From assembly GCF_041438805.1 (NCBI RefSeq), contig NZ_CP109190.1, positions 6,448,001 through 6,512,000 of the forward strand: DNA of 64,000 nt. The letters run 5' to 3'. Position numbers and translations under genes: made by a program. The stretch comes from Streptomyces sp. NBC_01707 (GTDB lineage: Bacteria; Actinomycetota; Actinomycetes; Streptomycetales; Streptomycetaceae). Positions 20,511 through 29,083 of the stretch are shown here, in pieces (position 1 is the stretch's first letter; every line of letters begins with the position of its first letter). The notes below the pieces were generated by a model, which was not told where the DNA came from, made no database searches, and saw only the letters and a list, made by a program, of their open reading frames with translations.

Positions 20511-23267
20511 ATGCAGACCCCTGACTCCCGATGGCGCCGGTGGACCCGCGGACGCGGCCGGTGGGCGGCGGCCCTGGCCGCGCTCGTCGTGCTGGCGGGC
20601 GCCGGCACCTGGACCGCGGCGGCCGACGACAGCGCGCCCGCGGTGCACCGCGAGGACCGGATGATGCGGGTGGACGGGGTGTCGATCGACACCTCGTACT
20701 TCACGTCCGGGGGTTCGGAACGCCGGCCCGCCGTGCTGATCGGGCACGGTTTCGGCGGCTCCAAGGACGATGTGCGGGCGCAGGCCGAGAAGTTGGCCGG
20801 TGCCGGTTACGCCGTCCTGACCTGGTCGGCCCGCGGGTTCGGGAAGTCCGGCGGGGAGATCTCGCTCAACGCACCCGGCCGCGAGGTCAAGGACGTGTCC
20901 GGGTTGATCGACTGGCTGGCCCGCAGGCCCGAGGTGCAGCTGGACGGCAAGGGCGACCCGCGCGTCGGCGTCACCGGCGCCTCGTACGGTGGCGCGGTCT
21001 CGCTCCTCACCGCCGGGCACGACAAGCGCGTCGACGCCATCGCACCGGTGATCACGTACTGGAACCTCGCCGACGCGCTGTTCCCCGACGGGGTCTTCAA
21101 GAAGCTCTGGGCGGGGATCTTCATCACCTCCGGCGGCGGCTGCGACAGGTTCGAGAAGCAGCTGTGCGACATGTACGAACGGGTCGCCGTCTCCGGGAAG
21201 CCGGACGCCGCCGCCCGCGCCCTGCTGACCGACCGCTCCCCGGCCGCGGTCGGCGACCGCATCAAGGTGCCCGCGCTCATCGTGCAGGGACAGACCGACT
21301 CCCTCTTCCCGCTCGGCCAGGCGGATGCCATGGCACGCACCATCAGCGGGAACGGCGCACCCGTCTCCGTCGACTGGATCGCGGGCGGGCACGACGGCGG
21401 GGACCTGGAGAGCGGTCGGGTCGAGAACCGGATCGGGTCTTGGTTCGACCGGTACTTGAAGGAGGACAAGGGAGTCGACACCGGGCCCGGCTTCCGCGTC
21501 ACCCGTACCGGAGGTATCGACTCCACCGATGGGGCCGCCCTCCAGCGCGGTGCGAGCAGCGACCACTACCCGGGGCTGTCGAGCGGCGGCCGGCAGATCG
21601 CGCTCACGGGCACGGGAGGCCGACAGGAGATCACCGGCCTGGGCGGGAGCAGCGGTCGGGGCGGCACACAGGACGACGCGAACGGCGGCGCACAGGACGG
21701 CACCTCCGCCGGTCTGCGGACGCAGACCTTCCGGAACCCGGCCGGCGCCAACCCGCCCGCCATCTCCGCCGTCCCGGGCGTCGGCGGCGGACTAGCCCAG
21801 CTCTCCACCCTCGGTGTCGGGCTCTCGCTCGACTTCCCCGGCCAGTACGCCCGCTTCGACTCCGCACCCCTCGGCACATCGATGCGCATCACCGGATCAC
21901 CCACCGTCCGTGTGAAGGTGACGGCCGGGCAGGGTGATGCGGTGCTGTTCGGCAAGGTGTACGACGTGGCGCCGGACGGGCGGCAGCAGGTGCTGCCCGC
22001 CCAGCTCGTCGCCCCCTACCGGATCACGCCCGCGCAGCAGAACAAGACCGTCGAGCTGACCCTGCCGGCCGTCGACCACGCCCTCGACGCCGGACACCGG
22101 CTCCGTCTGGTCCTGTCCGCCACCGACCTCGGCTACGCCTCGCCGGCTGAGCCGACCACGTACACCGTCGCCCTCGACGGCCCGCTGACCGTCCCCACCG
22201 CACCCGCGGTGAAGACCGCGTCGGCCGGACTGCCGTGGTGGACCTGGGGACTTCCTGCCGCGGCCGCCGTCATCGCTCTCGCGCTGCTGCTCACCGCACG
22301 CCGCCGCACCGCGACCCCGGCCCCGGACCCGGTGCTCGCCGACGTCCCCCTCCAGATCACCGGCCTGTCCAAGAAGTACGCCAGGTCCGCCGACAGGTAC
22401 GCGGTCAAGGACCTGTCCTTCCGGGTCGAGAGGGGCCAGGTCCTCGGACTCCTCGGACCGAACGGGGCGGGGAAGACCACCACGCTGCGGATGCTGATGG
22501 GGCTCATCGGCCCCGACGGCGGCGAGATCCGCGTCTTCGGGCATGCCATCAGGCCGGGCGCGCCCGTGCTGTCCCGGGTCGGGGCGTTCGTCGAAGGGGC
22601 GGGCTTCCTGCCGCATCTGTCCGGGCGGGCCAACCTGGAGTTGTACTGGCAGGCCACCGGACGCCCCGCCGAGGACTCGCACATCGAGGAGGCCCTGGAG
22701 ATCGCCGGACTCGGCGACGCGCTGGCCCGCGCGGTACGGACGTACTCGCAAGGCATGCGGCAGCGGCTCGCCATCGCCCAGGCCATGCTGGGCATGCCGG
22801 ACCTCCTCATCCTCGACGAGCCGACCAACGGCCTCGACCCGCCCCAGATCCGCGAGATGCGGGACGTGATGATCCGGTACGCGGCCGGGGGCCGGACAGT
22901 CATCGTCTCCAGCCATCTCCTCTCCGAGGTCGAACAGTCCTGCACCCACCTGGTGGTCATGGACCGCGGGCGGCTCGTCCAGGCGGGTCCGGTCGCCGAG
23001 ATCACCGGCTCCGGCGACACGCTGCTGATCAGCACCGCGGCAGAGGTCGCCGAACCACTGGTGGACAAGGTCGCCGCGCTGCCCGGCATCGGATCCGCGG
23101 TCCGTACCGACGACGGGCGCGGGCTGCTCGTACGGCTCGACGGCGACACCTCGTCCTCCTTGCTGATCGCCGAACTCGTCCGGCTCGACGTGCCGTTGAC
23201 CGGTGTCGGACCGCACCGCCGCCTGGAGGACGCGTTCCTCACCCTGATCTCCGGAGGCTCCGCATGA
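20511..23267 (+). CDS. Extracellular alpha/beta hydrolase fused to an ABC transporter ATPase
   Basis: A 918-residue fusion. An N-terminal hydrophobic segment (about 15-37) is followed by a CocE/X-Pro-peptidase-type hydrolase with GHGFGGSKDD and the nucleophile elbow GASYGG (about 157-162). Next come an XPDPP-like beta sandwich (about 430-560), a second hydrophobic helix (about 573-597, WWTWGLPAAAAVIALALLL) and a full ABC ATPase (about 610-918: GPNGAGKTT near 649, YSQGMRQRLA, LLILDEPTNGLD). The arrangement predicts the hydrolase outside and the ATPase inside. The permease gene starts inside its stop codon (ATGA), so they form one exporter-like system. Substrate unknown. Confidence 0.88.
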   Translation: MQTPDSRWRRWTRGRGRWAAALAALVVLAGAGTWTAAADDSAPAVHREDRMMRVDGVSIDTSYFTSGGSERRPAVLIGHGFGGSKDDVRAQAEKLAGAGYAVLTWSARGFGKSGGEISLNAPGREVKDVSGLIDWLARRPEVQLDGKGDPRVGVTGASYGGAVSLLTAGHDKRVDAIAPVITYWNLADALFPDGVFKKLWAGIFITSGGGCDRFEKQLCDMYERVAVSGKPDAAARALLTDRSPAAVGDRIKVPALIVQGQTDSLFPLGQADAMARTISGNGAPVSVDWIAGGHDGGDLESGRVENRIGSWFDRYLKEDKGVDTGPGFRVTRTGGIDSTDGAALQRGASSDHYPGLSSGGRQIALTGTGGRQEITGLGGSSGRGGTQDDANGGAQDGTSAGLRTQTFRNPAGANPPAISAVPGVGGGLAQLSTLGVGLSLDFPGQYARFDSAPLGTSMRITGSPTVRVKVTAGQGDAVLFGKVYDVAPDGRQQVLPAQLVAPYRITPAQQNKTVELTLPAVDHALDAGHRLRLVLSATDLGYASPAEPTTYTVALDGPLTVPTAPAVKTASAGLPWWTWGLPAAAAVIALALLLTARRRTATPAPDPVLADVPLQITGLSKKYARSADRYAVKDLSFRVERGQVLGLLGPNGAGKTTTLRMLMGLIGPDGGEIRVFGHAIRPGAPVLSRVGAFVEGAGFLPHLSGRANLELYWQATGRPAEDSHIEEALEIAGLGDALARAVRTYSQGMRQRLAIAQAMLGMPDLLILDEPTNGLDPPQIREMRDVMIRYAAGGRTVIVSSHLLSEVEQSCTHLVVMDRGRLVQAGPVAEITGSGDTLLISTAAEVAEPLVDKVAALPGIGSAVRTDDGRGLLVRLDGDTSSSLLIAELVRLDVPLTGVGPHRRLEDAFLTLISGGSA

Positions 23268-24139
23268 GTGCCGCAGTCGATGTCACCGACGCCGCCGAAG
23301 CCCGCGGATACCGGGCGAGGCACACCCTGCCGCTGCGCGTCGAGGCCGTACGGCAGCTGCGCAGGCGCCGCACCCTGCTGATGGGCGGGGTGCTGGCGGC
23401 CCTCCCGTTCATCCTGATCACCGCGTTCGCGATCGGCGGCACACCGGACTCCCGGGGTGGCGGCGACCGGCTCACGCTGATGGATACGGCGACCGCGTCC
23501 GCTGCGAACTTTGCCGCGACCTGCCTGTTCGTCTCCGCCGGGTTCCTGCTCGTCGTGCCGGTGGCGCTGTTCTGCGGGGACACCGTCGCCTCGGAGGCCA
23601 GTTGGTCGTCGCTGCGCTATCTGCTGGCGGCGCCCGTCCCCCGGGCCAGGCTGCTGTGGAGCAAACTCGTCGTGGCACTCGGCTTCAGCCTGGCCGCGAT
23701 GGTGCTGCTGCCACTCGTCGCTCTGGCCGCGGGAGCCGCCGCGTACGGCTGGGGGCCGCTTCAGCTCCCCACCGGCGGCGCGCTGGCGACCGGCGACACA
23801 GTGCCCCGGATCGCGCTCGTCGTCGCGTTCATCTTTGTCTCCCAACTGGTCACCGCGGGGCTGGCGTTCTGGCTGTCGACGAAGACCGACGCCCCGCTGG
23901 GCGCGGTCGGCGGCGCGGTCGGGCTGACCATCGTCGGCAATGTGCTCGACGCCGTCACCGCACTCGGTTCCTGGCGCGAATTCCTGCCCGCACACTGGCA
24001 GTTCGCCTGGGCGGACGCCCTCCAGCCCGACCTGGAGTGGGGCGGCATGGCAAAGGGCGCGGCGATCTCGGTGACGTACGCCCTGATCCTGTTCGCGTTC
24101 GCCTTCCGAGGGTTCAGTCGTAAGGACATCGTGTCCTGA
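23264..24139 (+). CDS. ABC transporter permease (ABC-2 type)
   Basis: A 291-residue integral membrane protein with about six hydrophobic segments, starting with LLMGGVLAALPFILITAFAI. It has the CGDTVASEASWSSLRYLLAAPVPR-type region (first 20 residues are enough to recognise it) that follows TM2 in ABC-2 permeases coupled to DrrA/CcmA-like ATPases. It overlaps the hydrolase-ATPase fusion gene by ATGA and is the natural membrane partner of that ATPase. The family is firm; the direction of transport (export) is inferred from the ABC-2 type. Confidence 0.88.
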   Translation: MSAAVDVTDAAEARGYRARHTLPLRVEAVRQLRRRRTLLMGGVLAALPFILITAFAIGGTPDSRGGGDRLTLMDTATASAANFAATCLFVSAGFLLVVPVALFCGDTVASEASWSSLRYLLAAPVPRARLLWSKLVVALGFSLAAMVLLPLVALAAGAAAYGWGPLQLPTGGALATGDTVPRIALVVAFIFVSQLVTAGLAFWLSTKTDAPLGAVGGAVGLTIVGNVLDAVTALGSWREFLPAHWQFAWADALQPDLEWGGMAKGAAISVTYALILFAFAFRGFSRKDIVS

Positions 24140-24278
24140 CCTTGATGTTCCGAGGCGATTCGCGGTCTTCGCGCCCGCCGTTGCCGCATCGAGATTCATC
24201 CGCAACGTCTTCGTCTGCTCCTTGACGCCGTCCCGAACGTCACATTCACAAGTGCTGACACGACGTTGGGGGCAGGGA

Positions 24279-25892
24279 ATGGAACGCCGGACGTACAGAG
24301 GGACATACGCAAGGACGCTGGGTCTGCTTCTGGTGGGCGGGGTGCTGCTCACCGGCTGCGGGGGCGGGGGCGGCATGAACGACTCGGCGGTCGACGGCGC
24401 GAAGCGCACACAGGGGACGAGCGGGGGCGGCCAGGTCGTGCCCGCGCCGGCCCCCGGTGCGTCGGAAGACGCCGCGCAGAACGCGGAGGACGGCCGGCAG
24501 AAGCCCGTGGCGCCGGACTATCTGTCCACGTTCGCGCTGGACGTGGACACCGCCAGTTACGGGTACGCGCGCCGCAAGCTCGCCGACGGCGAGCTGCCGG
24601 GAGCGGAGACCGTACGGCCCGAGGAGTTCGTCAACAGCTTCCGCCAGGGCTACCGGCGGCCGGCCGGCAACGGCTTCTCGGTGACGGTCGACGGAGCCCG
24701 GACGGACACCGGCGGGGGAGACGGCGTGCGGGCCGGCGACTGGTCGCTCGTACGGGTCGGTCTGGCCACCCGGGTCGCGGACGAGCACGGCGAACGCCCG
24801 GCCGCCGCGCTCACCTTCGTGGTCGACATCTCCGGCTCGATGGCCGAACCCGGCCGCCTCGACCTGGTGAAGAAGTCCCTCTCCCTCCTCACCGACGAAC
24901 TCCGCGACGACGACTCCGTCTCCCTGGTCACCTTCAGCGACGAGGCGAAGACCCTGCTGCCGATGACCCGGCTCCGGGACCACCGCGGAAGGATCCACGA
25001 CGCCGTCGACTCCATGGAACCGACGGACTCCACCAATGTGGAAGCAGGCATCCGGCGCGGCTACGAGGAGGCGGTCGACGGCCACCGCGAAGGCGCCAAC
25101 AACCGGGTCGTCCTGCTCTCCGACGCCCTCGCCAACACCGGTGAGACCGACGCCGACGCGATCCTCGAACGGATCGACGCCGCCCGCCGCGACTACGGCA
25201 TCACCCTCTTCGGCGTCGGCGTCGGCAGCGACTACGGCGACGCGCTGATGGAGCGCCTCACCAACAAGGGCGACGGCCACACCACGTACATCGCCGACGA
25301 GACCCAGGCGCGAAAGGTCTTCGTCGACCAGCTCCCCGCCCACATCGAACTGCGGGCGCGCGACGCCAAGGCCCAGGTCGCCTTCGACCCGAAGAACGTC
25401 CGGCAGTTCAAGCTCATCGGCTACGAGGACCGCAAGGTCGCCGACGACGACTTCCGCGACGACAGCGTGGACGGCGGCGAGATCGGCCCCGGTCACACGG
25501 TGACGGCGCTCTACGCCGTACGACTCCGTGAAGGCGCCGCCGGACATGTGGCGACCGCGACGGTGCGCTGGCTGGACCCCAGGACGCGGGCGCCGCACGA
25601 GCGGTCCGGGTCGGTCGAGACCGGCGCGATCGACGGCAGGCTGTGGGGCGGTGACAGCGGCAGCCGGCTCCAGGTGGCCGCGGTGGCTGCGTACTTCGCG
25701 GAGGACCTGCGCGGCGGCAAGCTGCCGGGTCAGCCCGGACTCGGTGAACTCGCGGACCGGGCTTCGGGGCTGGCGACCGAGACGGAGGACAGCTCGGTCC
25801 GGAAGCTGGCGACCGCGATCGCCCGGGCGGACGGGCTCAAGGGTGGCAGCGGATCGGACGGCGGGGGGCAGCAGGAGGGCGAGATGGACTGA
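24279..25892 (+). CDS. VWA-domain lipoprotein (YfbK type)
   Basis: A 537-residue lipoprotein. The signal peptide ends in the lipobox LTGC followed by a Gly tract, so it should be anchored outside the membrane. A YfbK-like N-terminal region (TFALDVDTASYGYARRKL) precedes a von Willebrand A domain with the MIDAS motif DISGSM and later T and D residues. A C-terminal DUF3520-like region begins near VRQFKLIGYEDR. The ATG at 24279 is used because it yields a normal signal peptide and has GGGGCAGGGA upstream. VWA domains mediate protein contacts; the partner is unknown. Confidence 0.87.
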   Translation: MERRTYRGTYARTLGLLLVGGVLLTGCGGGGGMNDSAVDGAKRTQGTSGGGQVVPAPAPGASEDAAQNAEDGRQKPVAPDYLSTFALDVDTASYGYARRKLADGELPGAETVRPEEFVNSFRQGYRRPAGNGFSVTVDGARTDTGGGDGVRAGDWSLVRVGLATRVADEHGERPAAALTFVVDISGSMAEPGRLDLVKKSLSLLTDELRDDDSVSLVTFSDEAKTLLPMTRLRDHRGRIHDAVDSMEPTDSTNVEAGIRRGYEEAVDGHREGANNRVVLLSDALANTGETDADAILERIDAARRDYGITLFGVGVGSDYGDALMERLTNKGDGHTTYIADETQARKVFVDQLPAHIELRARDAKAQVAFDPKNVRQFKLIGYEDRKVADDDFRDDSVDGGEIGPGHTVTALYAVRLREGAAGHVATATVRWLDPRTRAPHERSGSVETGAIDGRLWGGDSGSRLQVAAVAAYFAEDLRGGKLPGQPGLGELADRASGLATETEDSSVRKLATAIARADGLKGGSGSDGGGQQEGEMD

Positions 25893-26014
25893 CCGGGGAG
25901 GGTCTGGAGGGCGGCGATCCGGGGCGGGCAGGTGGTGGACGAGAGGGCGGGGGTGGGCGGTGGCCTTGCCGAAATGGCACCGCACCGCCCACCCCGCCAC
26001 GCCATGATGTGGGC

Positions 26015-26473
26015 ATGGCTTCCCTGCTGCTCGCACTCGCCGCCTTCACCACCGGCCTCTACGCCGGCTTCCTGGTGTGCTTCCTGACCGGGATCATGCC
26101 CGGCCTGAAGCCGCTGCCGGACGACCGGTTCGCCGCCGCGATGCGCAGCTTCAACGAGAAGGTGCCGGGGCCGGCGTTCCTCGTTCTCTTCCTCGGGGTG
26201 ATCGCCTTCCCGGTCGCCGCCCTCGTCGTACCGGTCGACGGCCGGACATCTGCCGAGGGCGGTCTCGTCGCCGGCGCCCTGGCCTGCGCGGTGCTCAGCC
26301 ATCTCGTCACCGTGAGCGGCAACATCCCGCTCAACTCGGCACTGGCGGCCTCCGAGGGCGGCGACGACAGCGCGGCGCGCCTGGCCTTCGAGTCCCGCTG
26401 GAACACCCTGCACCGGATCCGCACCGTGCTGTCGACGGGTGCGTTCGCGCTGCTGGTCGCCGCGGCCGTGTAG
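26015..26473 (+). CDS. DUF1772-type membrane protein
   Basis: A 152-residue protein with four predicted membrane helices: residues near 1-25, 45-70, 75-100 and 130-150. The pattern TGLYAGFLVCF, then FNEKVPGP and later NIPLNSAL plus FESRWNTLHRIRT is characteristic of the anthrone-oxygenase-like DUF1772 family. There is no clear RBS before the ATG; a GTG two codons earlier is possible. It is a single gene with unknown function. Confidence 0.78.
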   Translation: MASLLLALAAFTTGLYAGFLVCFLTGIMPGLKPLPDDRFAAAMRSFNEKVPGPAFLVLFLGVIAFPVAALVVPVDGRTSAEGGLVAGALACAVLSHLVTVSGNIPLNSALAASEGGDDSAARLAFESRWNTLHRIRTVLSTGAFALLVAAAV

Positions 26474-26560
26474 CGGAGGCCGCGGGCGCTGCCGGCGGAT
26501 CACTGCCGGGGGCGCGGCGTCCGGCGCCTCCCCAGGTCCTGGGCTCCCTCAGGAGCGGAG

Positions 26561-26578
26561 GGTAGGGCCGGCCCTACC
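26561..26578. promoter_or_regulatory. Perfect 18-bp palindrome upstream of the histidine kinase gene
   Basis: GGTAGGGCCGGCCCTACC is its own reverse complement and lies 58 bp upstream of the kinase ATG, where a promoter operator would sit. Palindromes of the TAGGG/CCCTA kind occur in front of autoregulated NarL/LuxR-type two-component operons in Streptomyces. The site is plain; the link to the neighbouring response regulator is inferred. Confidence 0.55.
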
Positions 26579-26636
26579 TCCAGGACTCCGGCAGCACGGA
26601 TGGTCCGGGCGGACCGGGGTCTTCTACGGTGAGGCC

Positions 26637-27947
26637 ATGCGCCCCCGGAATGTGTGGCAGGCCCTGGCGAGCCCCCGCTATCTGCTGTCGGCCTGGCCCT
26701 GGCGGTCGGTCGGATACCTGCTGAGCGGAGCCCTCGCAGGCGTCCTCGTACTCGTCGTGATCACGCTGGGCGTGGTGCTCGGCGGCGTGCTCTCCCTCGT
26801 GGCGGTCGGGCTGCCGCTGCTCGCCCTGACGGCTCTCTGCGGCATCCCGGTGGGAGCCATGGAGCGGGGCAGGCTCCGCCTGATCGACCGGTCGCCGACG
26901 CCCGATCCGCACCGCCGGCCGGCCGAGCCGGGCCTGTGGAGCTGGCTGACGTACCGCTACCGGGAGCAGGCCACCTGGCGGGAACTCGGATACGCGCTGC
27001 TGCTCGCCGTGATCCTGTGGCCGCTCGACGCCCTCGCGCTGGCGGCCTGTGCGGCCGTCCCGCTGTCGTTGATATCCACCCCCGCGGTGATGCAGCTGTA
27101 CGGGAACGGCGAAGAGGCCCGCGTGGTGAAGCAGTGGACGGTGACCGGCTGGCCCGAAGCCTTCGCCACCGCGGCCGTCGGCCTCGTACTCCTCGCGCTC
27201 GGCTGCTGCGTCCTCGGCCTGCTGGCCGGAGCGCAGGCAGAACTGACGAGACTGCTGATCGGAGACCGGCGAAGCGAGTTGGGGGACAGGGTCACCGAAC
27301 TCACCCGATCCCGCGTCCGGTTGGTCGATGCCTTCGAGGCCGAACGCCGCCGCATCGAACGCGACCTCCATGACGGGGCCCAGCAGCGCATCGTCGCACT
27401 CACCATGACCCTCGGGCTCGCCCGCCTCGACGCTCCGCCCGGACCCCTCGCCGACCAGCTGGCCAAGGCTCATCAGGAGGCGGGCCGGGCGCTCGCCGAG
27501 CTGCGCGAGCTGATCCACGGCATCCACCCCAAGGTGCTGGCCGACTACGGCCTGGAGGCGGCCGTCGCCGACGCGGCCGACCGCTCGTCGACACCCGTCG
27601 ACCTGGACCTGGCCCTGCCCGGCCGGTACCCCGAAGCCGTCGAGGCGGCCGCGTACTTCGTGGTCTGTGAGGCCTTGGCGAACATCGCCAGGCACAGCGG
27701 CGCGAGCCGCGCGGAAGTGACGGGCGGCCACGCGGCCGGCCGGCTGTTCCTGGAGATCCGCGACGACGGCCGCGGCGGGGCGGGCACCGGCGGCGGAGGA
27801 ACGGGACTGACCGGCCTCGCCGACCGGGTGTCCGTACTGGATGGCAGACTTGCGCTGTCCAGCCCGCCCGGCGGCCCGACCTTCTTGCGCGTGGAGATTC
27901 CTTGCGTTCCCTGCCTTCCCTGCGAGCGGACCGATCGCTCCGTGTAG
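26637..27947 (+). CDS. Two-component sensor histidine kinase (NarL/DesK type)
   Basis: A 436-residue membrane kinase. The first half has four or so membrane helices with the actinobacterial sensor-domain pattern. The HisKA_3 dimerisation block RRRIERDLHDGAQQRIVAL holds the phospho-accepting His (about residue 246). The HATPase part shows CEALANIARHSGA (N box) and DDGRGGAGTGGGGTGL (G boxes). The final residues carry two extra Cys (VPCLPC). Its stop lies inside the start region of the response-regulator gene, so the pair formed one operon, but that partner is frameshifted here. Confidence 0.9.
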   Translation: MRPRNVWQALASPRYLLSAWPWRSVGYLLSGALAGVLVLVVITLGVVLGGVLSLVAVGLPLLALTALCGIPVGAMERGRLRLIDRSPTPDPHRRPAEPGLWSWLTYRYREQATWRELGYALLLAVILWPLDALALAACAAVPLSLISTPAVMQLYGNGEEARVVKQWTVTGWPEAFATAAVGLVLLALGCCVLGLLAGAQAELTRLLIGDRRSELGDRVTELTRSRVRLVDAFEAERRRIERDLHDGAQQRIVALTMTLGLARLDAPPGPLADQLAKAHQEAGRALAELRELIHGIHPKVLADYGLEAAVADAADRSSTPVDLDLALPGRYPEAVEAAAYFVVCEALANIARHSGASRAEVTGGHAAGRLFLEIRDDGRGGAGTGGGGTGLTGLADRVSVLDGRLALSSPPGGPTFLRVEIPCVPCLPCERTDRSV

Positions 27948-28578
27948 TGCTGGCCGAGGACAGCGTGCTGCTGCGCGAGGGCCTCATCGGACTGCTCACC
28001 CGCTGCGGCCATGAGGTCGTCGCCGCCGTCGGTGACGCGGAAGGGCTTCTCGCGGCGGTCGCCGCGCACACACCGGACATCGTTGTGACCGATGTCCGGA
28101 TGCCGCCCGCCTTCCAGGACGAGGGACTGCGCGCGGCGGTGGAGCTCCGCGCCGAGCAGCCCGCTCTGCCGGTGCTGGTGCTCAGCCAGTATGTGCAGCG
28201 TACGTACGCCGCCGACCTCCTCGACTCGGGCGACGGCTCCGGCGTCGGCTATCTGCTCAAGGACCGGGTCGGTCAGGTCGAGGAGTTCGTCGACGCCTGC
28301 GGGAGGTCGCCGACGGCGGCACGGTCGTCGATCCGGAGGTCGTACGCCAACTCCTACGCCGTCGCCGTGATCCGCTGGAGCGGCTCACCCCCCGGGAGCG
28401 GGAAGTGCTGGCCCTGGTCGCCCAGGGCAGGTCGAACGGGGCGATCGCCGTGGAGTTGGTGGTCTCCGAGGCCGCGGTGGGCAAACACATCGGCAACATC
28501 CTCGCCAAGCTGGACCTGCCACCGGCCGACGAGACGCACCGCAGGGTCCTGGCGGTGCTGGCTTTCCTGCGCGCGTAA
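27902..28578 (+). pseudogene. LuxR/NarL-type response regulator, frameshifted
   Basis: The frame from TTG 27902 gives an intact receiver domain: LAEDSVLLREGL, TDVRMPP with the phospho-Asp, LSQYV and YLLKDRV. At 28296-28298 (GCCTGCGG, where GCCCTGCGG is expected) one C is missing. The C-terminal HTH then continues in another frame: [37 protein letters not shown], ending at TAA 28576-28578. As read, the product would lack its DNA-binding domain and run on to 28816. A sequencing error in a C run cannot be excluded. It overlaps the 3' end of the kinase gene and is its cognate partner. Confidence 0.82.
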
Positions 28579-28632
28579 CCCGACCCCTGGCCGGACCGGT
28601 TCGCCCGGCGACCGGGAAGCGTGCCCACCTGA

Positions 28633-28731
28633 CCGAAGCGGCTCGTCGGCCGAGCAGTTGCGAAGCCCTTCGGTTTCCCGTTCGCCAACTGCTACGCACA
28701 CCACGACTTCGGCCACCGCGACCGCACAACG
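28633..28731 (+). pseudogene. Relic of a prokaryotic phospholipase A2 catalytic segment
   Basis: In the 505-bp gap after the response regulator, one frame following a stop at 28630 reads FGFPFANCYAHHDFGHRD. This matches the catalytic helix of streptomycete secreted PLA2 enzymes (the His-Asp pair in HDFGYRN-type motifs). There is no start, signal peptide or upstream Cys-rich part. Downstream of about 28731 the frame turns into Arg/Ala-rich noise. It is most simply a decayed or truncated PLA2 gene. The rest of the gap up to 29083 shows no gene; the last 60 bases are AT-richer and probably hold the promoter of the next gene. Confidence 0.5.
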
Positions 28732-29083
28732 GCCGGTACGTGCGGTGCTGGCAGGACCCAGACCGAGAGCGCCGTCCGCTCGGCCTCGAGCGTGGCTGCG
28801 CGGCGTGGTCGGGTGAGGGGAAGAGCTGCTGCGAAGCGACGGCCCGGACCTGCCACCGGGCGCTCGTCGAGACCGGCCGCACGGCAGCGGCCACGCCGCG
28901 CAACCCTCGCGGAGGTCGGCCCGGTGCGGGGCGCCACGGCCCGGCAGCAGGCGGCGCCCACAGGCGTCCTCGGCGGGACGATCTCTCAGCGGTACGCATG
29001 GGCGACTCGTCAGTACACTGAAAAGGAAATACCACTCAATCCGGGTGTCCTGCCCTACGCGGGTTCGCGGAGGGAAGTGAGCG

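Noticed and set aside
19419..21566. 715-codon minus-strand frame
   Set aside because: It spans two well-supported plus-strand genes and has low-complexity composition; a shadow of GC skew at codon third positions.
22133..24409. 758-codon minus-strand frame
   Set aside because: Antisense to the hydrolase-ABC fusion and the permease; no domain is recognisable.
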